Below are positions 1-8,027 of a stretch of 22,199 nucleotides of DNA, in pieces. The translations under genes and the position numbers were made by a program. The stretch comes from a virus, in the IMG/VR virus record IMGVR_UViG_3300028844_002685, positions 1-22,199 of that record. The stretch is one strand, 5' to 3'. A model generated the notes under the pieces. The model worked only from the letters and a program-made list of their open reading frames with translations. It was not told where the DNA came from and ran no database searches. Positions within the stretch are counted from its first letter, which is position 1; each line of letters opens with the position of its first letter.

Positions 1-3000
1 AAGCAGCGCAGGTGCTCGGCAACCTGATTGCGTCTTCAGATGAAAACCCAGGCAAGGTCACCATTGCAGGTAATAAGGGCAAATCAAAAGTAATTGACCT
101 TACCGACAACGACTTTCAGCAAGCGAAGAAAGGCGATGAAGGCGCAGGTGCCATTGGGCACGGTGTTCTTCAGGAGCACGCTAAGGAATTCTTTGATGGC
201 GATGACGACGACGTTATTGACTCTTTTCGTCTTGGCGACGAGGGTCCAGAAGTAGACCCAGATAACTTCAATCAGTTGTCTTGGAGTACAAAGGATAAGA
301 CAGACCCAAACAAAAAGAATGAGCACACATTAAACATTCCTAAAGCGCCTAAGATGGAATCGCCGCTGACTGATCCGACCGCTTCGGGTACTTCACGCAA
401 CATGGCTCGCATGGGGCAAGCGTCTCGTGTTATCGATGAATCTGGCGCTAAGAACTTAGTAACAGGCGCTCTGAAAGCGGGTGGGCCTAAAGGCCAAGCC
501 GTGGCAACAGGCATAGACGGTAGTTTGGCCGCAGCGCAGTTCGTTGGTGATTACGGACCAATGGCTGACAAGGTTATGGGACCAGGCGTTAGGCGCGCTT
601 TCTATCGTTACAGCGGTAAAGAAAAGACGCCTGAAAAGGCAATGGTCAACACCATGCGCGCTGACGTTCGGGGAACGGAGTCACCTCAAGAAGCGCGCGA
701 TGCCATCTTTGTGCCACGCATGGAGACCAAAGTTACGTCTGAGGGTTACGAAGACGTACCTGTGCCTAGCAAGACGATGCGGTATTGGCAGAAGAAACTG
801 CCAGATGTTGAACTACTGAATCTGCACACTTCCTCTGGCGCTACACCTCCTAGCGAGGGTGTCATTCTGGACAAAAACGGCAAAGCAGTAGCGATGTCAG
901 TGGGTAGCCACGATGACCATTACCTGCCTTTCAACCTCAAGAGAATGAACCGGGCCAAGGGCGGAGAGTACATTCGTACTCGTTCCTTGGGTGGTTTGAC
1001 TAGCGAGGATATTGATGGCGGCATCATTGGCGGTACCAAAGGTGTAACCGTTGTGTCGCACAGTGGCGTTTTCACCATGCAGTTCTCGCCAAGTGGCAAA
1101 GGTTCGCTATCTAAAGCGCGTCGCATGAAAATGCGTAAGCGTTACGAGCAATTGGTTGATTCGCTTGCATCCAAGAAGGTCAACGTCGGTCAGGTGCCTA
1201 AAGACCGTAGAGATGAGTTGCAGGCACAAGTTGAGCGTCAGATGCCTGGTACTACCGCTGGTGTTGTTAGGCAGCGTAAAGCAAGGATGCACGATCTGCT
1301 GAAACAAGAGCAAGAGACACCACAGCCCAGCACAGAGCGTAAGGCCGAGTGGACTGAGGAATTCTTGCGTCAGCAGGGCGAAGAGTGGACTGACAAGGGC
1401 GGGGAAGAACTTGGCGCAGATCAACTACGCGAGGAAGTACGCGCTCAGGCTCGTAGGAGAAAAGATAAGACCCTACGCAGCGATGAAGAGATCATCACCG
1501 AAATGGGTGCGTCTGACAAATACGAGAAGTTCATGCGCCAAAAAGAAGGTGAATACAGCACCGCTCTTGGACCGCTACGCACTAATGGCGCTGGTTACTA
1601 CAAAGCGATGCAGGCTCTTAAAGAGCAGTTCCCTTACGACATTGCTGAAGTCAACTGGACACCGCCGGATTCGACTAGCGTTGGCTCTGGCGCTACCGAT
1701 CCTGGCTATGTGAAGGCTAAGCACAATCGGCCTGACAAAGTTCTGACTGGTTTCTGGGATTCAGAGATTGAGGGCCAGAAGAACACCAAGGGCAAACTCA
1801 AGGGAACAGGCAAGCGCAAGGCTTCTGCTGATAACTACGCCAACTCTTTCAACAGAGAACGCTTACGCAACATCAAGGATGAAGGGGCTGATGCTGGCCC
1901 AAAAGGTGAGGGCGGCAGCGCCGCCAGCGCCAGTTCAAGCGTTAGCGACGACGATGTAAGTTACGGCGGTGGGGGCGAGGGTTACGAGGGTTACACCTCG
2001 TCAGGTATTACTTCAGGCAGGCTAGGGCCGAAATACAGCCAGTTCCGGCCAATGGAGAGTGCCAAAAATATCCAAATGACTGAGTACCAGAAGGTAGATC
2101 AGTTGATGAAGATTCGGCGTGCCCTAAAGAACGTCGGAACTATCACTTACATTCAGACTACTGGGAATGGAAAAGAGAAGGTAACTTTCGATCCCTGGGA
2201 TACCGATAGCGATTCTAACCAGACAGCAAACGACAACTACCCGAACCTGTTTGCTCCCATGAGCAATGGCGACTTCGATGAAAAACTGCAAACCGATGAG
2301 GAATTTGCAAACAAAGTTCAAGAAGAAGTCCAAAGCCTTTACCAAAACAGTCAGAAGAGTGATCGCGGTATTGCACAACCTCTTGCTCGTAAGTTGTCAG
2401 AAAGACAACTCTTTGATGGTCTTGTTGTTGTAGACGGCAAGGCAGTAGGTGCTGCCAAGAACCCAACTACCGCTTTGAGTCTGGTCAATTCGCTGCAAAG
2501 CGGAGAACCTTCTAACTGGGACTTCACTTCAGGCGACTTGGACGGAAGCCTGTACTTGCCTGGACTAGCCCAACGTGAGCACAGAGCAGCATGGCACGCT
2601 GATTCGGACATTGAAACTTTCGCCGCACAGTCGCAGCGACGCTTTGGCATTGAGATTACCGACAAGACCGACCCGCGCACTATTCGTCGCATGTCAGTGA
2701 AGTTCGGTGACGCAATGCGCGAGGGCTTGGATTCGGTAGCCAAGTGGAAGAAGCAGATCGCTGAGGCAGGTGGGCGCGCTGAAGAGGTCAGTGACCAGTC
2801 TCTAGTCAAGTACGGCGGTGAGACATACTCCATGTTTGCCGCTAAAGAACTTGAAAACCAGATTGCTCAAGACGCTTTGGGCATGGCGAAGATCAAGCAG
2901 TTGCGCCAGGTCATTCGTGAGTCTAGTGAGAAGGAATACGAAGACAACGAAGAGATGAAAGAAATCTCTATCGAGGACATCAAGGAGATGCGATACGAGG

Positions 3001-3929
3001 ATCATCAGCGCGATCCACGGCTCGTTGGCTCGCTCAAGACACCTAAGCGCGGTACTAACCAGAAGAAACTGGACTCTGCCAAGCAGAACTTGGACAAACT
3101 TGTTGGCTTGGGTGAGGTGAAGGGCGAACTAGACTCTCTTATCTCTGACGCTAAAGTGAGCGCTCAGCGTAAAGATCAGGGCTTGAAGAGCAGCAACAAG
3201 ACGATGCACTTGGTCTTCACTGGCAATCCCGGTACTGGTAAGACCACCGTTGCTAACGAACTAGCGCGCGCATACAACGCTCTTGGCCTGATTCCTAGTG
3301 ACAAGGTAGTAGTGGCTAGCCGAGCCGATCTCGTTGGTCAGTACGCCGGTCACACCGCTACCAAGACGCGGAGTAAGTTCAACGAAGCCAAGGGTGGCGT
3401 TCTGTTCATTGACGAGGCGTACTCACTGGTAAACAGCAACGACGACACTTTCGGCTTTGAGGCTGTGGATGAGTTGGTTGCTCAGTCTGAGAACAACCGT
3501 GACAACACTGTGGTCATTATGGCTGGCTACAAAGACGACATGGGGCGCTTGATGGGTGCCAACCCAGGCTTGAAGTCACGCTTCCCACGCACTATCGACT
3601 TCCCTGACTACAAAGCAGGTGATCTGAAAGAGATTCAGGCTCGTGGTGTTAAAGAGGCTGATTACGAGTACTCAGGTGGCGTAGAAAGCAAACTAGAATC
3701 CATAACGCGCAAGATGGTGAATCAGCCCAATTACTCCAACGCGCGTGATGCTAGGAACTTCCGCGAGATGATGTTCAGCGCGCAAGCACAGCGCGTCAAC
3801 CGTGACTTTGGTGACAATGCCACCAGGGAACAACTCATCACTATTACCCCAGAAGACGTAGACATCGCTGAGAAAATGTACTTCAAGCAACGCACAGGCG
3901 GCATTACTAAACGTTTGGAACGAATATGA
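1..3929 (+). CDS. Giant phage head-module protein with C-terminal CbxX/EccA-type AAA+ ATPase (5' partial)
   Basis: The frame is open to the window edge and codes Ala-Ala-Gln before the first internal GTG (12), so the true start is probably upstream. Numbering from that GTG gives 1305 residues. Residues 1060-1220 form a full CbxX/CfxQ AAA+ domain: Walker A GNPGTGKT (1071-1078, Lys1077), pore loop GQYAGHT (Tyr1111), Walker B VLFIDEAYSL (Asp1134, Glu1135), sensor 1 VVIMAGY (1167-1173), and NPGLKSRFPR with the likely Arg finger at 1190. The family includes EccA of type VII secretion and Rubisco activase CbbX, ring ATPases that remodel proteins. Residues about 265-375 (SEGVILDKNG, DDHYLPFNLK, RTRSLGGLTSEDI) look like a conserved phage region of unknown role. 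A Gly/Ser-rich linker lies near 633-670. It overlaps the next gene by ATGA. The role in the virion is unknown; an injected or assembly-related remodelling ATPase is inferred. ATPase domain very sure; function uncertain. Confidence 0.85.
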   Translation, partial: AAQVLGNLIASSDENPGKVTIAGNKGKSKVIDLTDNDFQQAKKGDEGAGAIGHGVLQEHAKEFFDGDDDDVIDSFRLGDEGPEVDPDNFNQLSWSTKDKTDPNKKNEHTLNIPKAPKMESPLTDPTASGTSRNMARMGQASRVIDESGAKNLVTGALKAGGPKGQAVATGIDGSLAAAQFVGDYGPMADKVMGPGVRRAFYRYSGKEKTPEKAMVNTMRADVRGTESPQEARDAIFVPRMETKVTSEGYEDVPVPSKTMRYWQKKLPDVELLNLHTSSGATPPSEGVILDKNGKAVAMSVGSHDDHYLPFNLKRMNRAKGGEYIRTRSLGGLTSEDIDGGIIGGTKGVTVVSHSGVFTMQFSPSGKGSLSKARRMKMRKRYEQLVDSLASKKVNVGQVPKDRRDELQAQVERQMPGTTAGVVRQRKARMHDLLKQEQETPQPSTERKAEWTEEFLRQQGEEWTDKGGEELGADQLREEVRAQARRRKDKTLRSDEEIITEMGASDKYEKFMRQKEGEYSTALGPLRTNGAGYYKAMQALKEQFPYDIAEVNWTPPDSTSVGSGATDPGYVKAKHNRPDKVLTGFWDSEIEGQKNTKGKLKGTGKRKASADNYANSFNRERLRNIKDEGADAGPKGEGGSAASASSSVSDDDVSYGGGGEGYEGYTSSGITSGRLGPKYSQFRPMESAKNIQMTEYQKVDQLMKIRRALKNVGTITYIQTTGNGKEKVTFDPWDTDSDSNQTANDNYPNLFAPMSNGDFDEKLQTDEEFANKVQEEVQSLYQNSQKSDRGIAQPLARKLSERQLFDGLVVVDGKAVGAAKNPTTALSLVNSLQSGEPSNWDFTSGDLDGSLYLPGLAQREHRAAWHADSDIETFAAQSQRRFGIEITDKTDPRTIRRMSVKFGDAMREGLDSVAKWKKQIAEAGGRAEEVSDQSLVKYGGETYSMFAAKELENQIAQDALGMAKIKQLRQVIRESSEKEYEDNEEMKEISIEDIKEMRYEDHQRDPRLVGSLKTPKRGTNQKKLDSAKQNLDKLVGLGEVKGELDSLISDAKVSAQRKDQGLKSSNKTMHLVFTGNPGTGKTTVANELARAYNALGLIPSDKVVVASRADLVGQYAGHTATKTRSKFNEAKGGVLFIDEAYSLVNSNDDTFGFEAVDELVAQSENNRDNTVVIMAGYKDDMGRLMGANPGLKSRFPRTIDFPDYKAGDLKEIQARGVKEADYEYSGGVESKLESITRKMVNQPNYSNARDARNFREMMFSAQAQRVNRDFGDNATREQLITITPEDVDIAEKMYFKQRTGGITKRLERI

Positions 3930-4720
3930 TTTCCGCATTCGGAGTAGAGCACGGAGATTCTATCTCCAAAGCGGCTCTCTACGAAAACTACACAGAGGGT
4001 TTGCGTCGTCAGGGCGGCGTGCTTAATGAGGCAGCCATTCATAACATTCCGAGGAACAAATACAAGCGCGCTGGTAACAACGTGTACGCAAAAGAACGTA
4101 AGTTAGTCGGAAGACGGAATTCCAAAGAATACGTTAAGCAGACTGTTGCCGACAATAAGGGCAGCAAGAACAAACTTTATGTCAAGACAGGTTACGCCGG
4201 TAACTTGGCTGGCCTAAGAGGTCTGACTACAGGCAGCCAGGAACACAAGACTGCAAAAATTGATGCTTACCCGGCCCTGATGCCCACTGCTAAGAATCGC
4301 CTCAAGACCAAATACATTGCTACTCACGAGCATCAGCACGCTAAGGATATGGCCGGTCAAAAACATTACGACAAAGACATTAAGAACGCCAAGGCTTATG
4401 GCAACAAGCAAGTCAAGCCGGGCAAGAACAAATTTACCGACACCTTAAAAGACTTTAAGCGCACGAAGCATTTCAACGAACAAATGCAGCGAAATCGTGC
4501 GGTGTTGGAAGGAAAGGCCGATAAATCGGCTTCCCAGAAGCACCAAATGCCTGCGTGGAAGGCTTCTGCCTACCCACACATGGCACGCAACGATAAGAAG
4601 ATATTCGGCGCTGGTTATGTCAAGGGCGGCGGTCAGCAAGTTCCAAAGAAGCGCGCAGAGAGAAAAGCAGGCAGGCAGAGTTTCAAGGAAGCGGTGCTTC
4701 GAGAAAAGGGCAATAGGTGA
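3926..4720 (+). CDS. Basic protein with HExxH zinc-metallopeptidase (zincin-like) motif
   Basis: 264 residues, strongly basic. Residues 134-138 read HEHQH within YIATHEHQHAKD, matching the HExxH zinc-binding and catalytic motif in a helix-like setting preceded by hydrophobic residues. A second motif, VLEGKAD (Glu195), lies 57 residues after the last His and resembles the 'EGxAD' element that supplies the third zinc ligand in gluzincin-type peptidases. The rest is Lys-rich and looks poorly ordered, especially residues 225-264. The start ATG overlaps the stop of the AAA+ gene (ATGA), and the stop overlaps the GTG of the MuF gene (GTGA), so the three genes are probably translationally coupled. 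Packaged zincins occur in phage polyvalent proteins; here a protease that is packaged, or that processes head or host proteins, is inferred. I do not recognise a named family, and a non-catalytic structural role remains possible. Confidence 0.72.
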   Translation: MISAFGVEHGDSISKAALYENYTEGLRRQGGVLNEAAIHNIPRNKYKRAGNNVYAKERKLVGRRNSKEYVKQTVADNKGSKNKLYVKTGYAGNLAGLRGLTTGSQEHKTAKIDAYPALMPTAKNRLKTKYIATHEHQHAKDMAGQKHYDKDIKNAKAYGNKQVKPGKNKFTDTLKDFKRTKHFNEQMQRNRAVLEGKADKSASQKHQMPAWKASAYPHMARNDKKIFGAGYVKGGGQQVPKKRAERKAGRQSFKEAVLREKGNR

Positions 4721-6558
4721 AGTTAGTAGCAGTTGCCAACCCCGACAAGATTGAAAGCGTTCCTTCAACATCTGGTCGGGTAACCAAACTTGCTAAACAA
4801 CTCAATATGGCCTTCCTCGTTTATCGAGGGCTGATGTCTGATGAACTCAAAAAGGTAGATGCACCAGTCGAATCTAAGTCGGCTGCCAAAGCATTGCTGG
4901 AAGCAGAAGACCGCATTAAGAACTACTGGTCGCATACCTTCTCACCTAATATCAAAGCCGGACTGAAAATACACGGGCTTGATAACGACACCGCTTCCGT
5001 CATGGCTGGTAAGTACGCCGGTAAGTTGGCGGAGACAATCAACGAAGTCTCAGACCGTGCATTCATTGAGGGCTACAACGCTGCCCTGAACAAGAATTGG
5101 GAAAAGGCAGTCGCTTGGAAGCGTATTGCTGATGCTTACGGTCTTGATCCTGCTCAGATGCGTAAGTGGATTACTTATTACCCGGAAGATGGCTACCACC
5201 CAGACGAGATACCAACCAAGTCAAAGGACTTGCTCGACACGCTACTTGGTGAGCGCGGAAAACGTATTTCGGAAAATGAAGCCTGGACTGTGAAGAACAT
5301 AGGCAAGCAGGCTGCGTGGGAAAAGAAAATTCGTAGCGGCAAGTTACCCACAGGTATTAAGAAAGTTTGGCGTACTGCTGAAGACGAGATGGTATGTGAC
5401 GTTTGCGGTCCTCTGAACGGAACGGTCGTTTCGGTAGAGAACGAGTACGACGTTTCTGAGGGAATGTCATTCTTTGTTCCGCCACTGCACGTTAATTGCC
5501 GCTGCGACATCGAACTAGAAGAGTTTGAGATCGTTACCAAGTTTGATAAATACAAGAGGGACAAGGGCGGTCAGTTCTCTAGCGTTGAGTCGCGCGGAGC
5601 CAAAACACCCGATACTCCCTTCACGCGGTCTAACAGCATTACCAGAACCGGACAAAGCCAACCCACCAAGGTCAGCGCCGGACAAACCAAAGTAGTCGTG
5701 CAGGAGCGTGAAAAGAAGAAACCCCCCTATCGATCAGAAATGGTTATCGGTACTAACCTCAACAAAGCACTCAATGATTTCAAGGTCGATGAGAAGCAGC
5801 AAAAGAAACTTTTAGTAGCAGCAAGGCAAAATCAAAAACCGCTGACTAAAGAGCAAAAAGCGGCAAAGGTTAACCACCAAAAAGCCCAAAATAAGATCGT
5901 GCATTTGCTCAAGGAAGAGCAGCAAGGCAAGGAAGTTCAGCAAGAACTAAATTTTGCTGTTGCTGAAGCAGTAGAGGCAAAGAAAGGCGTCAAGGAAGCA
6001 AAGGGTTTGGAACAGTCTATGGCTGTTCCGGCGAAAGGTTTTGAGCAATTAATTGGTGAACTTGGTCCTACCGAAACAGGCGACACTGTTGATCTGGGGC
6101 AGATAGACCCAGAGGCGCTAACGCATTTTAAGATGGGCGAAGAGTCTCGTTGGGAACACGAAGACCTTTTGCCTACGACTTTTGGCTGGAACGAAGACAT
6201 ACAACTAGCGGCAAAAGATGACGAAATAATTGCCTCAAAGCAGTACGAAGCGGGCCATTCGGTGTTGCAAGGAACCCATTCTGAATACATGGATGGCATT
6301 ACTGGGAGTGGAGTTGGTGTTGTGGTGATCGCAAGTGGCTCGCCTGTTGAAATGGTTGATGGTCAAATTGTCGGTTTTAGCGGCGAATACGAAATAGAAA
6401 AGTTTGTTGCCGAGCCTGGTGAAAACCTTCACAGAGACACAGACGTTGAATGGTACGACCCGAACAACGATTTTAATTACTCGGCAATTACCGAGCAAGT
6501 AAACGAAACGGATGAGGCTTTTACTCTGACTCTGTTACGGCCTTTTGGCACAGATTAG
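4717..6558 (+). CDS. MuF-type minor head protein with extended C-terminal domain
   Basis: 613 residues. GTG start overlaps the upstream stop; GAAAAGGG six bases before it is a good ribosome site. Residues about 1-270 match the phage Mu gpF (SPP1 gp7-like) minor head family: helical region, then the Cys/His signature CDVCGPLNG (Cys227, Cys230) and PPLHVNCRC (His258, Cys261, Cys263). These proteins sit inside the procapsid near the portal and help DNA entry or exit. After it comes KYKRDKGGQFSS (278-289), a phage linker motif of the 'RDxxGxF' kind, then a Lys/Gln/Glu-rich, probably coiled linker to about 420, and a distinct acidic C-terminal domain (about 425-613) with a hydrophobic strand (533-539) and SGEYEIEK (555-562). 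MuF proteins often carry C-terminal toxin or enzyme domains; this one weakly suggests an ADP-ribosyltransferase end, unproven. MuF assignment sure, extension uncertain. Confidence 0.88.
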   Translation: MKLVAVANPDKIESVPSTSGRVTKLAKQLNMAFLVYRGLMSDELKKVDAPVESKSAAKALLEAEDRIKNYWSHTFSPNIKAGLKIHGLDNDTASVMAGKYAGKLAETINEVSDRAFIEGYNAALNKNWEKAVAWKRIADAYGLDPAQMRKWITYYPEDGYHPDEIPTKSKDLLDTLLGERGKRISENEAWTVKNIGKQAAWEKKIRSGKLPTGIKKVWRTAEDEMVCDVCGPLNGTVVSVENEYDVSEGMSFFVPPLHVNCRCDIELEEFEIVTKFDKYKRDKGGQFSSVESRGAKTPDTPFTRSNSITRTGQSQPTKVSAGQTKVVVQEREKKKPPYRSEMVIGTNLNKALNDFKVDEKQQKKLLVAARQNQKPLTKEQKAAKVNHQKAQNKIVHLLKEEQQGKEVQQELNFAVAEAVEAKKGVKEAKGLEQSMAVPAKGFEQLIGELGPTETGDTVDLGQIDPEALTHFKMGEESRWEHEDLLPTTFGWNEDIQLAAKDDEIIASKQYEAGHSVLQGTHSEYMDGITGSGVGVVVIASGSPVEMVDGQIVGFSGEYEIEKFVAEPGENLHRDTDVEWYDPNNDFNYSAITEQVNETDEAFTLTLLRPFGTD

Positions 6559-6560
6559 GA
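6557..6560 (+). promoter_or_regulatory. Ribosome binding site deciding the start at 6569
   Basis: AGGA lies eight bases before ATG 6569. The frame is open a little further back to a TTG at 6545, but that codon lies inside the end of the MuF gene without a purine-rich site, so ATG 6569 is preferred. Confidence 0.6.
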
Positions 6561-6568
6561 TAAATACT

Positions 6569-7570
6569 ATGGACGATATTCTTCCCGAGGTAATTGATTA
6601 CCTTTTCGATGGGTATGCCACGGTCTCCAAGTCTTCCCCTGATAGTGCCGATACACACGTTCCAAAGCCAATGAAGATGAAGCAGTACAAAAGGAAGAAG
6701 CGTGAAGTCGAATTCGGCCTAGCAAACAACGCTTTTGGTGCTGCTGCGGGAGCAGGCGCTACTACTACTGCTTACAAAGTGGCGCGTGACAATTACAAAA
6801 AGGCCACAGCATCGGAAGCGTCGAAAAAGGCGGCAGCAGATAAGTTATATGCCAAAAAGTTAAAAATTCCTTTTACTGGCAGCAAAAAGTTGGGTAAACC
6901 TAACAAGGCAATTCCATACGGAAGAGCACTCAAGAAACTGAAGCCCCATCATGCTATCGCTGGTGCTGGCGCAATGGCTGTTGGTTCGCAGTTAGTCAAC
7001 GGCGGAATGGATGCTCAGTCAGGCGGATACTTCCTCAAAGAGCGTCTGAAAATGAGGAAACCTAAGCAGAACAAGATCAAGAAGACTCTAGATCAAAAAC
7101 TGCTGTACGAAGCCATCGTCAAGGACATCAACCCTGTTTTTGATAACGGTGAAGACGTTGAGTGGTCTGGCGAGTTCTCTAAGGTGGATACCGAGAAGCG
7201 TCAGGTATTCGGCTGGTGCTCGCTAAACAAAGTCAACGGCGAAGAGATTATCGACCGTCAGGGCGACTACATTCCCCTAGACGAGATTGAAAAGTCTGCC
7301 TACGACTACGTTATCCACTCCCGCAAAGGCGGGGACATGCACAAGCGGGATGGCGAAGAACCGCTCAAGACTTCTGACTTGATTGAGTCGTTTGTGGTTA
7401 CACCGGAGAAACTAGAACAATTGGGTCTGGAACAAGACGCTGTGCCGCATGGCTGGTGGGTTGGATTCAAGGTCAACGACGATGACCAGTGGGAAGCCGT
7501 CAAGAAAGGCGACCGTCGTCACTTCAGTATTCACGGTAAAGGCAAGCGCGTAGAGAAGAGGATGCGATGA
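6569..7570 (+). CDS. XkdF-like (S78-type) prohead protease with long Gly/Ala-containing N-terminal region
   Basis: 333 residues. Residues about 198-333 match the phage serine protease XkdF family (putative S78-like maturation proteases of PBSX-type phages): FSKVDTEKRQVFGWCS (203-218), DRQGDYI, an Arg-rich segment before MH (His258), LIESFVV (Ser274), PHGWWVGFKV and FSIHGKG. His258 and Ser274 are the likely catalytic pair. Such proteases trim scaffold and capsid during head maturation. The first ~195 residues are unusual: a basic region with two short Gly/Ala-rich hydrophobic segments (about 49-69, including GAAAGAGATTTA, and 128-146, including AIAGAGAMAVG) separated by about 60 basic residues. 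The same layout recurs in the products at 7567 and 13170. It may be an internal virion protein released by self-cleavage. It lies between MuF and scaffold, as expected for a protease. Protease assignment sure; role of the N-terminal part unknown. Confidence 0.88.
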   Translation: MDDILPEVIDYLFDGYATVSKSSPDSADTHVPKPMKMKQYKRKKREVEFGLANNAFGAAAGAGATTTAYKVARDNYKKATASEASKKAAADKLYAKKLKIPFTGSKKLGKPNKAIPYGRALKKLKPHHAIAGAGAMAVGSQLVNGGMDAQSGGYFLKERLKMRKPKQNKIKKTLDQKLLYEAIVKDINPVFDNGEDVEWSGEFSKVDTEKRQVFGWCSLNKVNGEEIIDRQGDYIPLDEIEKSAYDYVIHSRKGGDMHKRDGEEPLKTSDLIESFVVTPEKLEQLGLEQDAVPHGWWVGFKVNDDDQWEAVKKGDRRHFSIHGKGKRVEKRMR

Positions 7571-7965
7571 ACAAAAAACAACTGACTCTCACTGAACGAC
7601 GCGACATTGAGCGCACATTACCGAAAAGCAAAAAGCGTCAATCAACTTTGTCTCGTACCGCCGGAATAGGCGGGCTTACTGCCGCTGGTGGATTAGCAAC
7701 CGCCGCTATTATTCGCAGACCTGGGATGGTTAATCCTAAGAACCTTAGAAAAGTTCCTGGCGCGGTAAGGGGACTCAAGGGGAAGAAATTGAAAGCACCT
7801 GACCTTTCTACGCCAGAGAAGAGAGCAAAAGTCGCTGACAGTATTAAGGACAAGTCATTCATTCTCGGTAGTAGTGCTGCTGCTGTTGGCGGTTTTGGAA
7901 GTCTTAACTTTGCTTCTGTGCAAGGTAAGGAAGCAAAACTGGGCGCTTCTAAGAAAAAGCTCTGA
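7567..7965 (+). CDS. Small basic protein with two Gly/Ala-rich hydrophobic segments, function unknown
   Basis: 132 residues, very basic. ATG overlaps the protease stop (ATGA), with GAAGAGG just upstream as ribosome site. Two short apolar Gly/Ala segments are visible: residues 31-49 (GIGGLTAAGGLATAAII) and 97-118 (ILGSSAAAVGGFGSL), joined by about 48 basic residues. The GxxxG-like spacing suggests glycine-zipper helices that may pack together or insert in a membrane. There is no cleavable signal peptide: the N-terminus is charged (MNKKQLTLTERRDIER). The layout repeats that of the N-terminal part of the preceding protease and the C-terminal part of the protein at 13170. I recognise no family. 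A minor internal head protein or ejected protein is inferred from position and layout. Confidence 0.7.
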   Translation: MNKKQLTLTERRDIERTLPKSKKRQSTLSRTAGIGGLTAAGGLATAAIIRRPGMVNPKNLRKVPGAVRGLKGKKLKAPDLSTPEKRAKVADSIKDKSFILGSSAAAVGGFGSLNFASVQGKEAKLGASKKKL

Positions 7966-8027
7966 TTTTGACTCAAAATACTGTTGCCAGATAAGACAGA
8001 ATAAATACTGACCGGAAAGGTAAGGAC

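Noticed and set aside
2351-2833. 160-codon open frame on the - strand
   Set aside because: It lies wholly inside the giant AAA+ gene, has no phage-like or domain sequence and matches the usual antisense shadow of a long biased gene.
6560-6570. ATAAATACTAT as a T4-type late promoter
   Set aside because: Transcription would start at or after the ATG at 6569, so it could not serve that gene. The bases mainly form the spacer between AGGA and the start.
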